Shown in pieces: positions 9,015 through 17,994 of a stretch of 64,000 nucleotides of DNA. The notes under the pieces are model-generated. The model ran no database searches. It was not told where the DNA came from and saw only the letters and a list, made by a program, of their open reading frames with translations. The DNA is from an uncultured Lachnospiraceae bacterium (GTDB taxonomy: Bacteria > Bacillota > Clostridia > Lachnospirales > Lachnospiraceae): NCBI GenBank assembly GCA_910587715.1, contig CAJUMV010000001.1, positions 151,610 through 215,609 of the forward strand, written 5' to 3'. Both the position numbers and the translations under genes were made by a program. How positions within the stretch are numbered: position 1 is the stretch's first letter; each line of letters starts with the position of its first letter.

Positions 9015-9695
9015 ATGAGCGATAAGATTACAGCAGTAGTACCGGTAAAGGGAAACAGCACGAGGCTGCCCAACAAAAACATTTTACCTTTTGGGGACTC
9101 CAATTTATTGCAGCACAAGATTGAGCAGCTGAAGCAGGTGAAGGGGCTTCACGAGATTATCGTGTCCTCCGATTCCGATGAGATGCTTGCCATTGGTGAA
9201 AAATGCGGGGTGAAGGCTATCAAAAGACCGGAGCAGTATGCCAATGAATCCGTGCCTTTCGGTATGTTTCTGGAGTATTTGTGCGATACGATCGAGGGCG
9301 ACCACCTTCTCTACGCCTGCGCGACTTCGCCCTGCGTGGAGCCTTATCTGTATGAAAAGGCAATCAAGGTATATTTCGAAAAGCTGAAGGAGGGGTATGA
9401 TTCCCTGATTACGGTTTCTCCTTACCAGACGTATCTGATGGACGATAACGGTCCTTTGAATTTTAAGATGGGGCTGGAGCATAAAAATTCCGAGCAGCTT
9501 CCGATGATGTATCATTTTACAAACGGCATCGATCTGGCGCCTACCGAGAAAGTGCGGGAGTGGCATTACAATTACGGTCCGAAATATTATCAGCTAGTTA
9601 TCAATAAGCGCGAGGCGGCGGATATCGACGATTTGTACGACTATGAGATGGCAAAGGCGCTGTATGCTATGAAGGATCCGAATCCGACGGTGTAA
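9015..9695 (+). CDS. CMP-ketoacid-sugar (NeuA-like) cytidylyltransferase
   Basis: A 226-aa cytidylyltransferase of the NeuA/KdsB/PseF superfamily that makes CMP-sugars from CTP and a 2-keto-3-deoxy sugar acid. The CTP-binding loop is K12-GNSTRLPNKN; IIVSSDSDEM and the late AADIDDLYDYE (metal-binding Asp residues) are also present. A clear GGAGG precedes ATG 9015. No complete NeuB lies immediately beside it. The candidate suppliers are the aldolase-KdsC pair downstream or the NeuB/KdsC-GmhA pair near 36-38 kb. The cognate sugar is not determined. Confidence 0.85.
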   Translation: MSDKITAVVPVKGNSTRLPNKNILPFGDSNLLQHKIEQLKQVKGLHEIIVSSDSDEMLAIGEKCGVKAIKRPEQYANESVPFGMFLEYLCDTIEGDHLLYACATSPCVEPYLYEKAIKVYFEKLKEGYDSLITVSPYQTYLMDDNGPLNFKMGLEHKNSEQLPMMYHFTNGIDLAPTEKVREWHYNYGPKYYQLVINKREAADIDDLYDYEMAKALYAMKDPNPTV

Positions 9696-9722
9696 TTTTT
9701 TCGGGACAGAGGAGATAATGTT

Positions 9723-12285
9723 ATGGAAAAACGTGCCGCAGAGAGCAGAAAGACGGTATATCTGCTTTATACGCTAGGATTCTGTGTGTTGTCAGGAATT
9801 ATCGTATTTTTTCAGGTTATAAACGGAAGATCCTTTATCCACGTAGTGGATATATTGGATCAGGATTATTCGGTTTTTTTATATCTGGGCAGACAGCTCA
9901 GGCAGGCACTCAGCTCAGGGACGCTGCATTTTTATGATTTTTCTATCGGTCTGGGTGCAGATTTGATTTCATATCTGAATAATAATGGACTTGGAGATCC
10001 GCTCAATCTGCTTTCTGTCTTTGCAGTTGGGAAAGCGGCGCCGCAGGTCTATGCCTTGGCTCTGTTTCTGCGGATGTATCTGGCAGGGATTGGCTTATTG
10101 ATGTATTGCCGCAGTCATGGGAAGGATAAAGGCTTATGTATTCTGGCTGGTCTTTCTTATGCGTTTTCACTTTTTGCGATTACTTATGGTTTACAATATT
10201 ATCAAACGATGAACGCGGCGTACCTGTTTCCGTTTCTGTTGCTTCAACTGGAGAGGCTGATACAACGAAAAGAGTCGGATGTCAGCGCAGGGATAAAATT
10301 TGCTCTGCTGATTGCGGTTCAGGCGTGCTGCAGCTACTATTTTCTCTATATGCAGACTATCATGCTGCTTGTATATGCGGTAGTCGATTTCTTTACCACA
10401 TATAAGAACGACTGGCTTCTGTTCGGGAAAAAGGTCATTTCTGTCGGCATGTATTATTTGCTGGGAATTATGGCCTCGGCGGTCGTGATTTTTCCGGCGG
10501 TCAGCGGTTTCCTGACAAGCGCGAGAGCCGGGGTGGGAATCGGCGGAAGGATGCGGCTGCTTTGGACTGCGGATGAGTTGATACCTATGGCCGCAGATTT
10601 ATTTGTACCCATGTTAACGAGCTGGGATCAGGCGTCTTTGGGAATTTCCATGATTAGTTTACTGGCGTTTTTGACATGCATTGTCAGTAAGAGAGCAAAA
10701 GAGAGGAGTCTTGCGATTTTGCTTGCCTTCGCCTATATCTGTCCGGTCGCATGGAGTATATTTAACGGGTTTTCCTATCCATCGCATCGTTGGATGTATG
10801 TGGTCCATTTTGCGATTGCATACAGCACGATTCTATTTATAGAACATGTGAGCGATGGGGGGGGGGCAAAACAGATGGCTCGAGCTTGCAGGATGCATTC
10901 TGTTCCTCGTATCCATGTGCATGCATTTTTATACCTGTGGGGATAAGATAAGAACCCTTTGCTATACAGGAATAGCGTTTTTAGGACTGTATCTTTTAAA
11001 AGCAGACAAGAAAATAAGATTACGGGCGCTGACGCTGTTGTGTATGGGAAATTTACTGATAAATATTATTTTTTTGACAGCGCCTTATCAGATATGCGGG
11101 CAGGATATGTGGAAGCGGTTTCATACCCTGGATAGAGTAGAAAAAGCCGCGTCTGATATGTGCATGTCCGAAGTGACGGAAGATGAATGGTATAGAATAG
11201 ACTGCGAGGGCAGCACGCGGGCGGAAAGTATCATACAAAATTATAAGGGCTGCGAAGCATATTACAGCGCAATGAATGAAAATATCTGGTCCTTTTATGA
11301 TATGCTGCAAATTTCTCCCGGTATTTGCGGAGCGGTACACATCTTGATTGGACTGGATGAACGGGCAGTATTGCGGTCTCTGCTCAGCGTGAAATACTTT
11401 GATAATATGGAAACAGAGCCAAACGACTACATGCTTCCGTTTGGTTTTGAATACGCCGAAGCAATTTCGGAGGATGAATGGAAGCGGATGCCCCCGTTGG
11501 AGAGGCAGGATAGCATACTTAACAAAATGGTGTTGGAGGAGACGGATGTATCTGAAAGCCCGGAAGACACGAGCGGGTCGGGACTTCGGGAGCTGTCGTA
11601 TACAATACAGTACAAAAACGCGGTAAAGCAGGGAAGTACGATTGTTCCCGGGGAAAATGCAGAAATGCGCATACGGATTTCTGAGGAGCTGCCGCCTGCG
11701 GAGGAAGCGGAGCTGTACGTTTGGCTAAAAGGTTTTCAGGGGCATCATTCTATGGGGAGTCAGGGTGTTATTGTAGGAGATAAATTTTTGTATGTGGATA
11801 GTCACGACCTTGAAAATGTGTATTCGACCGGGCAAACAGATTATCTGGTTAAAGTGAATGCCGATGGGCAGGATATAACGATAAAACTGCCGAAGGACAA
11901 TCCATATACCCTGGAGGATATACAGATATATCTGTATTCGCTTGACGGGCTGGACGAAACCGTCAGGAGGCGGAAGGAACACAGCCTTGAAAATTTGCAG
12001 TACAGTAACGATGCAATCGAGGGAGATATTTCGTCGGCGGGCGGTTATCTGTTCCTGAGCATTCCCTATGATAAGTTTTGGAGAGCTTACGTGGATGATG
12101 TGCAGATGCCAATTTACAGGGCAAATGTAGGATTTATGGCGGTTAAGCTGATCGAGGGCAGGCATCACGTTCGCCTCGTGTATGAGCCGACTCTCGAAAA
12201 GGCGGGTTTTGCGGTAACATTTTTGGGAATTGTAATATTATGTGGCATGCTGGTATGGGATAAAAGGCGATCTCATTTGCACTGA
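9723..12285 (+). CDS. YfhO-like membrane glycosyltransferase, phase OFF (poly-G frameshift)
   Basis: Two overlapping frames, 9723-10946 and 10855-12285, join into one 853-aa YfhO-family protein if one G is removed from the G10 tract at 10857-10866 (codon 379). The N-terminal part has about ten hydrophobic segments and the loop HVVDILDQDYS typical of GT-C-like YfhO proteins. The C-terminal part is a large extracellular beta-rich domain followed by a last membrane segment before a basic tail. In Bacillus subtilis YfhO acts with CsbB and GtcA in glycosylating lipoteichoic acid. Here the product would stop at 10946 after 407 aa, losing the last membrane segments and the extracellular domain. A sequencing error is possible but unlikely given three similar tracts. 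Confidence 0.85.
10857..10866 (+). repeat. Poly-G tract (G10), phase-variation switch
   Basis: Ten consecutive G inside the YfhO-like gene. With 10 G the upstream frame runs to a stop at 10946. With 9 G it continues as SDGGGQNRWLELAG into the C-terminal domain. Confidence 0.9.
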
Positions 12286-12305
12286 GTTTTTCCAGATGCT
12301 ATACT
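12277..12305 (+). promoter_or_regulatory. Sigma-A type promoter, TTGCAC-N17-TATACT
   Basis: The -35 element TTGCAC lies at 12277-12282 and the -10 element TATACT at 12300-12305, with 17 nt between. It overlaps the end of the YfhO-like gene and would drive the aldolase operon even when that gene is OFF. The same design recurs at 21837, 53649 and on the minus strand at 51857 and 63332. Confidence 0.65.
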
Positions 12306-12368
12306 ATCTTAGGTATGGAAGATGCGTGTCTGCAGCGGTGTGCAGATATGACAGGTAAAAGGAGCGTT

Positions 12369-13961
12369 ATGTCAGAGATTAAACTATTAGACTGTACCCT
12401 CCGCGACGGCGGGTATATCAACGACTGGAATTTCGGAGAATATACAATCCGGGACATCCTGTCGAAATTAATTGAGTCCGGCGTGGACTATATCGAAGTG
12501 GGGTTTCTGCGCGACTGTGTGTATGACAGGAACAAAGCCCTCTACAATAACTGTGCCGAAATTGCTCACATTTTGCCGGAGAAGCGCGGCAGCGCGAAGT
12601 TTACCGCCATGTCCCTGCACAATAAATACAGCATCGACAAGCTGGAGCCTTATGACGGGAAAACGATAGATGCGCTGCGGGTGACCTTTCACGACTATGA
12701 CATCGACGAGGGGCTGGAATACATCCGAAAAGTGAAGGATAAGGGCTACAAGGTGTTTGCCAATCCCATCAATATCATGGGCTATTCGGATGAAATGATT
12801 CTGCGTCTGTTACAGAAAATCAACGAGATACAGCCCTATGCCTTTTCTATCGTTGACACCTTCGGTTCCATGATGAAGGACGATCTGCAGCGGATTTATT
12901 CCCTGATTGAGCACAATCTGCGCAAGGATATTGTGATTGGTCTGCATCTGCATGAGAATCTGGCGCTGTCCTACTCGCTGGCGCAGGATTTCATCGGCAT
13001 GAAGGCGAGCGACAGGGATTGTGTGATTGACGCGTCCATGCTCGGTATGGGGCGTTCGCCGGGCAATCTTTGCATGGAGCTTATCATGGATTATATGAAT
13101 AAGCGCCAGTCCGGGCACTATGATGTGAATCCCGTATTGGACGGCATCGACGATCATATCGCAAGGCTGAAGCAGATAGAGCCCTGGGGCTACAACACGG
13201 CGTATGCACTGTCGGCGAAGTATAATCTCCACCGCAACTATGCGGAGTTTCTGCTAGACAAGGGCAGGCTTCGCGCAAAGCAGATTAACCAGATTCTCGG
13301 GAGTATCGAGGAACACAAGAAAACCGCTTATGATGAGACATATATAGAGGGGTTGTATCAGGACTTCCAGAATAAGGCGGTTGACGATGCGCAGACGCTT
13401 AAGGACTTGGCAGGAAAACTGGCGGGAAAGAAATGTCTGATTCTGGCGCCGGGTTCGAGCATCCTTGGGGAAAAGGAGCGGATTGACCACTATATTGCGG
13501 AGGAAAATCCGATTGTATTCTCGGCAAATTTCGTGCCGGAGACATATGAGGCGGATTATGTTTTCTGTTGTAACGCCATGCGGTTTGAGATGCTGCTTGG
13601 CAAAAAGACGATGCCGGCGCTTGTGGTTACATCTAATCTGCTGGAGATGTGCGAGGATGAAAGACTTGGCGGCAGGCAGCCCTTGATTGTGAATTATACA
13701 GATTTGCATTTTGACGAGGAAAGACCATATGACAATAGTGTCATAATGCTGCTGCGGCTTTTAAAGAAGCTGGAAGTGTCCGATGTGGCGCTTGCCGGAT
13801 TTGACGGATATCGGGCGGGCAGCAGGGAGAACTATGTAGCGGACTACATGGCGAGCCAGCATACGAAGGGCGATGAAGAAAATAAGCGGATTAAGGAGCG
13901 TATGGGGCAGATGGAGAAGCAGATGAACATCTGCTATCTGACGAAATCGCTATATCATTAA
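12369..13961 (+). CDS. DRE-TIM aldolase-domain protein with extra C-terminal domain
   Basis: A 530-aa protein. Residues ~5-300 form a DRE-TIM/HMGL-type barrel: LLDCTLRDGGY with R12-D13, EVGFLRD, LHLHENL (metal His), and ASMLGMGRSPGN. It resembles 4-hydroxy-2-oxovalerate aldolases, which join pyruvate and an aldehyde. Residues ~370-530 form a second domain starting KCLILAPGSSIL, with ADYVFCCNAMRFE and VALAGFDGYR; this looks like a Rossmann-type or MptE/DUF115-like fold, function unknown. AAAAGGAG precedes ATG 12369. Next to a KdsC phosphatase and upstream of a CMP-sugar synthetase in the same region, it could build a 2-keto-3-deoxy sugar acid by pyruvate aldol addition (inference). Confidence 0.75.
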   Translation: MSEIKLLDCTLRDGGYINDWNFGEYTIRDILSKLIESGVDYIEVGFLRDCVYDRNKALYNNCAEIAHILPEKRGSAKFTAMSLHNKYSIDKLEPYDGKTIDALRVTFHDYDIDEGLEYIRKVKDKGYKVFANPINIMGYSDEMILRLLQKINEIQPYAFSIVDTFGSMMKDDLQRIYSLIEHNLRKDIVIGLHLHENLALSYSLAQDFIGMKASDRDCVIDASMLGMGRSPGNLCMELIMDYMNKRQSGHYDVNPVLDGIDDHIARLKQIEPWGYNTAYALSAKYNLHRNYAEFLLDKGRLRAKQINQILGSIEEHKKTAYDETYIEGLYQDFQNKAVDDAQTLKDLAGKLAGKKCLILAPGSSILGEKERIDHYIAEENPIVFSANFVPETYEADYVFCCNAMRFEMLLGKKTMPALVVTSNLLEMCEDERLGGRQPLIVNYTDLHFDEERPYDNSVIMLLRLLKKLEVSDVALAGFDGYRAGSRENYVADYMASQHTKGDEENKRIKERMGQMEKQMNICYLTKSLYH

Positions 13962-13985
13962 AGCGAAAAAGAAAGGAAACGGAAC

Positions 13986-14507
13986 GTGGGAGACTGGCAA
14001 AAGATTAAATATCTTGTGATTGACGTGGACGGCACCATGACGGACGCGGGGATTTTCTATGATGAGCACGGCAATGAACTGAAAAAATTCTGCACCAAGG
14101 ATGCGGCGGGATTTTTCGCGGCACGCAGGGCGGGGATTAAAATTCTTGTCCTGACGGGACGGGAGTGCGCCGCCACGACGAGACGCATGGGTGAGATGAA
14201 GGTAGATTTTCTTGTGCAGAACTGTAAGGATAAAGTGCCTTATCTGGAAAAATTTCTGTGTGAACAGGGCGTTTCCTGGGAAGAAATGGGGTATTTGGGA
14301 GATGACTTAAACGACTTGCCGGGCATGAGCCGCTGCGGATTTGCGGGATGCCCTGAAGATGCCTGCGCGGAGGTAAAAGCCCGTGCGGATTATGTGTCCA
14401 CGATTAAGGGCGGTTACGGTGCGGTGCGGGATATTGTGGAGCATCTGCTGCGCGCGCGGGGCGAATGGGAAAAAGTCACGGCGGAGATTTACGGAATTGG
14501 CGTGTAG
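13986..14507 (+). CDS. KdsC-family HAD phosphatase
   Basis: A 173-aa C0-type HAD phosphatase, as long as typical Kdo-8-phosphate or NeuNAc-9-phosphate phosphatases. Motif I is VIDVDGTMTD with nucleophile D13 and acid D15, motif II LTGRE, motif III K near VQNCKDK, motif IV GDDLND. Start is GTG 13986 with AAAGGA 5-10 nt upstream. It lies 24 nt after the aldolase gene, so it probably removes the phosphate from that enzyme's product before CMP activation. Confidence 0.85.
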   Translation: MGDWQKIKYLVIDVDGTMTDAGIFYDEHGNELKKFCTKDAAGFFAARRAGIKILVLTGRECAATTRRMGEMKVDFLVQNCKDKVPYLEKFLCEQGVSWEEMGYLGDDLNDLPGMSRCGFAGCPEDACAEVKARADYVSTIKGGYGAVRDIVEHLLRARGEWEKVTAEIYGIGV

Positions 14508-14529
14508 AAAACGGGAAGGACATGCGTTC

Positions 14530-15597
14530 ATGGGTCTGATGGATTTTTTAAAAAAATCGGAGAAGCTTGTATTCTGGAATCGGTGCAGAATACACAGCGG
14601 GAAGGCTGATTTTAGGGAAATGGTGTTAAACGGGTATCACAATCCGGATTATTTGGAGGTGCGCCATTTCGGAGAGGAATATAAGGGCTGTATCATCTAT
14701 GCCGCCAATGAGACAGGGAACGGCATAGGTTTTTTTGCTGAATTGGGGATGACGCTGATTAAGCTCCACTTTGCGGATGAAAGAGGGCTTACACCTTATA
14801 TCCATTGGGGGAAAAACTATGTCTATTATGAGCCGGAGGGTATAGACGGGGAGAAGAACGCGTTTCTGCATTATTTTAAACCGGCTTCTGAAATCGCATC
14901 CATCAAACATGCCGCTCATGTGATTTACCAGACGCCGTGGCAATGCAATCAGGTCAAGGCGCTGTACGGCGCAGTAAGCTATGACGTGTCGCAGGGTTAT
15001 ATCGACGCTATGGCGCGGATGCTTAAAAAGTATATCAGGTATAATGAAAAGACGCAGAAGTATCTGGCGGATGAGTTTACGAAACTTCTCGGCAGGAAAA
15101 AGACAATAGCAGTGCATTATCGGGGTACAGACTTTAATAAAGGGTACAACAACCATCCCGTGCCCGTGCAGGTGGAACAGGAGATAGAGAAGGTCAGGGA
15201 ACTGCTTGATAAGAAGGATTATGAGCAGATTTTCCTTGCGACGGACGAAACTGCCGTGGTGGAGAGGTTCCGAAAAGAATTTGGCGACGCGGTGAAGGTT
15301 TATGAGGACACTTACCGGGACGACGGCAGCGGTGAATCTATTGCTTTCAGTAAATCAGAGAGGGAACACCACCACTATAAGCTGGGACTGGAGGTTCTGC
15401 GGGATCAGTATACGCTGACTAACTGTGAAGGGATCGTGTGCGGTTATTCCAACATCACTTTTCTTGCGCGGGTGATGCGAAGGGCTTGGTTTGACGCGGA
15501 GTGGGAAGATTATTGTCTGATTGATAACGGGTTGTACCACAATAAAAACAGTTTCAGCGCCAGCGAGAACGCCAGAAGGAACGGGCAGACAGTATGA
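14530..15597 (+). CDS. Fucosyltransferase-like GT-B (O-FucT/NodZ fold)
   Basis: A 355-aa predicted glycosyltransferase. VHYRGTDF with R198 is the GDP-fucose-binding HxRxTD-type motif of GT23/GT65/GT68-like enzymes, and FLATDETAVVERF plus the late EGIVCGYSNIT segment match the nucleotide-binding half. Start ATG 14530 is preferred: AAGGA lies 10 nt upstream and the ATG at 14522 is in another frame. Its stop overlaps the next gene's start (ATGA). Two related proteins occur at 35315 and 55149. Use of GDP-fucose is not proven. Confidence 0.65.
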   Translation: MGLMDFLKKSEKLVFWNRCRIHSGKADFREMVLNGYHNPDYLEVRHFGEEYKGCIIYAANETGNGIGFFAELGMTLIKLHFADERGLTPYIHWGKNYVYYEPEGIDGEKNAFLHYFKPASEIASIKHAAHVIYQTPWQCNQVKALYGAVSYDVSQGYIDAMARMLKKYIRYNEKTQKYLADEFTKLLGRKKTIAVHYRGTDFNKGYNNHPVPVQVEQEIEKVRELLDKKDYEQIFLATDETAVVERFRKEFGDAVKVYEDTYRDDGSGESIAFSKSEREHHHYKLGLEVLRDQYTLTNCEGIVCGYSNITFLARVMRRAWFDAEWEDYCLIDNGLYHNKNSFSASENARRNGQTV

Positions 15598-16652
15598 GAA
15601 TGAACGTATATCTGACAACGGGCAGGAAAAATTACAAGTACGCATATGTGGCGATACAGTCGTTGTTTGAGAACAATCCCGATGCGGAAATTTATCTGTA
15701 TATCGTGTCGGAAGATCTGGAAGAAGCTGATTTGGCGCATGAGTACGCACTGGCGGAAACGTATGGCAATCACATTATCATTCTGCGCTTCGATGAGGAG
15801 GTGGCAGGCAGGCATATTCAGGTGCACGCGGACGACCACTGGCCCATCGGGACGATGTCAAGCTACTGGCTGTTTCATGAGCTTTTGCCGGAGGATGTGG
15901 ATCAAATTTTGGTGATTGAGTCTGACACGGTGATCGTGGGAGACCTTTCGGAGATTTACCGTATGGATTTTGACGGGGCGTACGCCATCTGTCCCGGACC
16001 GGAGCATAAACCGAAGAACCACCGGGATTTTATGGAGAAAATTGGCGGGGACTGTCTTACTTTTGTGCTTTCCATGTATGATGTGAAAAGGATTCGGGAA
16101 GATTTTACGCTGGGAGAAATTCTGGCAGAGGATGAAATTGTGAAGAAGCATGTGGGAAATTCCCAGATGGAATTTACCTTCGGACTGCTTTTTAAGGGCA
16201 AAATAAAGTATGTGCCCGGAAAGATTTCCTGTATCGACGAGAACGAGCGGTATATGCAGGAGCTTGGTTATGATTATGTGGCTGCCTGTGAGAAAACCGC
16301 TAAGATTATCCATTTTTCTTCTTACAAGGATTACAGTAAGCCGTGGAATCCTGTTTTTCTCGTGCCGGGTTACAACGTCTGGTGGAAATATGCGATGGAA
16401 AGTCCCTATTATAGAGAGTATATCGAGCGTCAGTGGCAGATTTACGACGCGTCGAGAGCAAAACAGGCGGCAGTACAGAAAAATGTGACTTACCGAAATA
16501 TTCTGGCGTGTACGCTTGTGCTGTTGGTGTTGGTGCTTTGCGCGGCATGTCTTTTGACGGATGTCGGGGTAGTTGGCGTGGCGGCGGTAGTTGGCGCGGC
16601 GGTGTTTTCCCTTGTGGCATCTTTGACCGTGCGGTTTATTTCCATGCGGTGA
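15594..16652 (+). CDS. Glycosyltransferase family 8 with C-terminal membrane hairpin
   Basis: A 352-aa GT8 retaining enzyme. MNVYLTTGRKNYKYAYVAIQSL is the GT8 start, and VIESDTVIVGDLSE holds the metal-binding acidic site around D111. Residues ~300-350 form two closely spaced hydrophobic segments after a basic linker, anchoring the enzyme to the membrane. It overlaps the preceding gene by 4 nt, implying translational coupling. The transferred sugar (galactose or glucose in relatives) is not known. Confidence 0.85.
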   Translation: MRMNVYLTTGRKNYKYAYVAIQSLFENNPDAEIYLYIVSEDLEEADLAHEYALAETYGNHIIILRFDEEVAGRHIQVHADDHWPIGTMSSYWLFHELLPEDVDQILVIESDTVIVGDLSEIYRMDFDGAYAICPGPEHKPKNHRDFMEKIGGDCLTFVLSMYDVKRIREDFTLGEILAEDEIVKKHVGNSQMEFTFGLLFKGKIKYVPGKISCIDENERYMQELGYDYVAACEKTAKIIHFSSYKDYSKPWNPVFLVPGYNVWWKYAMESPYYREYIERQWQIYDASRAKQAAVQKNVTYRNILACTLVLLVLVLCAACLLTDVGVVGVAAVVGAAVFSLVASLTVRFISMR

Positions 16653-16693
16653 GCATGATGCGAAACAGCAGCGATTGACGGATAGGGGAACAC

Positions 16694-17965
16694 ATGAAAA
16701 AGAAGTTGATTCTTGCGACAAACAGTTTTCCGTATAACACAGGTGAAAAAGCTTTTATTCTTCCGGAACTTAACAGGCTGCGGGAACGATATGACATTAC
16801 TGTCATATCCCATGCGGACGCGGAGCAGAGAAAGCTGGATTATGTGGAGCCGGAAATTCTGAAAGGCATTCAGGTGTTGTGCTTTCCAAGACCTGTTATA
16901 CGTTTCAAGGATAAGGTGAGAGCGCTCTTTTCTTATCTTTTGTCTGTGGACGGCAGGCAGGAAATCCGTGAAATATGGAAATGCAGGGAGGACAGGCGGG
17001 AGCGTATCTATCAGTCCCTCGCCTTTTATGCGCAGTCCCTTGCAGATCAAAAAGAACTTCGGGCAAGTGGTATGTTTTCAGGAGCGGAGCCGGTAATCTA
17101 CTATAGCTTTTGGAATACGTATTATTGTTATAGTGCGGTCAGGGAAAGAAGGCGGCATCCGAACGTGAGGGTTTTTTCGAGACTGCACGGGTTCGACCTG
17201 TACCATGAGAGAGTGTCGGGAGACAGGCAGCCCTTGAAGCATCAGATGGAAGCGGGAACGGACGGATTACTATTTTTGGGGGATTTTGCCAGACAGTATT
17301 ATCAGGAGCGCATACGAGAGAGCAGAAGCTCGGATGTGCCGTTGTATGTATGTCCGCTGGGGACAGAAGCCCCCGCAAGACGTATGCCGCCGCGGGAGGA
17401 CGGGATATTTCGGGTCTTAAGCTGCTCGGCGGTAATCCCGCTCAAACGGGTGGAACGCATTGTGGATGGGCTTGCAGCAGTGAAGGCGGAAGAAGGAAAG
17501 ATACAATGGACCCATATCGGCGGCGGGGAAGGGCTTGAAAACCTGCGCAAATATGCTGCGGAACGGTTGAAAGACAAGGAGAATATACAGTATACATTTG
17601 CCGGACAGATGGAACATGAGGAAGTTGTCCGATATTATGAGACGGAGCAGGTGGAATGCTTTATTACGACATCCGCTACCGAGGGCGTACCCGTATCCGT
17701 TATGGAAGCCATGTCGTACGGTATTCCGGTTATAGCGACCTCGGTGGGGGGTATCCCGGAGATGGTCCGGGGAAACGGCATCTTGCTTTCGTGTGATCCT
17801 TCCGCAGAGGAAGTGGCGGCGGCATTGGATAAATTGTGCCGACTGGACGCTGAGGAAATGATAGCGCGAAAGGACAGAAGCTATGAACTGTGGGAGCAGA
17901 GCTTTGCGATTGAGACGACGGCGCGGCGGCTTATGGACATTTTGGAGACAGAAAGTCAGCGGTAA
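16694..17965 (+). CDS. Glycosyltransferase family 4
   Basis: A 423-aa GT-B enzyme. The N-terminus KKLILATNSFPYNTGEKAFILPEL is typical of GT4 enzymes of Gram-positive capsule loci. VLSCSAVIPLKRVERIVDGL marks the start of the donor domain, and ATEGVPVSVMEAM contains E330-x7-E338. YSFWNTYYCYSA lies in the acceptor half. A ribosome site AGGGGA precedes ATG 16694. Substrates unknown. Confidence 0.85.
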   Translation: MKKKLILATNSFPYNTGEKAFILPELNRLRERYDITVISHADAEQRKLDYVEPEILKGIQVLCFPRPVIRFKDKVRALFSYLLSVDGRQEIREIWKCREDRRERIYQSLAFYAQSLADQKELRASGMFSGAEPVIYYSFWNTYYCYSAVRERRRHPNVRVFSRLHGFDLYHERVSGDRQPLKHQMEAGTDGLLFLGDFARQYYQERIRESRSSDVPLYVCPLGTEAPARRMPPREDGIFRVLSCSAVIPLKRVERIVDGLAAVKAEEGKIQWTHIGGGEGLENLRKYAAERLKDKENIQYTFAGQMEHEEVVRYYETEQVECFITTSATEGVPVSVMEAMSYGIPVIATSVGGIPEMVRGNGILLSCDPSAEEVAAALDKLCRLDAEEMIARKDRSYELWEQSFAIETTARRLMDILETESQR

Positions 17966-17994
17966 AGTTACAGAGAATCCATAAAGGAGAATAT

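Noticed and set aside
10855..12285. Separate gene starting at ATG 10855
   Set aside because: It is the C-terminal part of the YfhO-like protein; its ATG lies at the poly-G tract and has no ribosome site. It is reported as one switchable gene.
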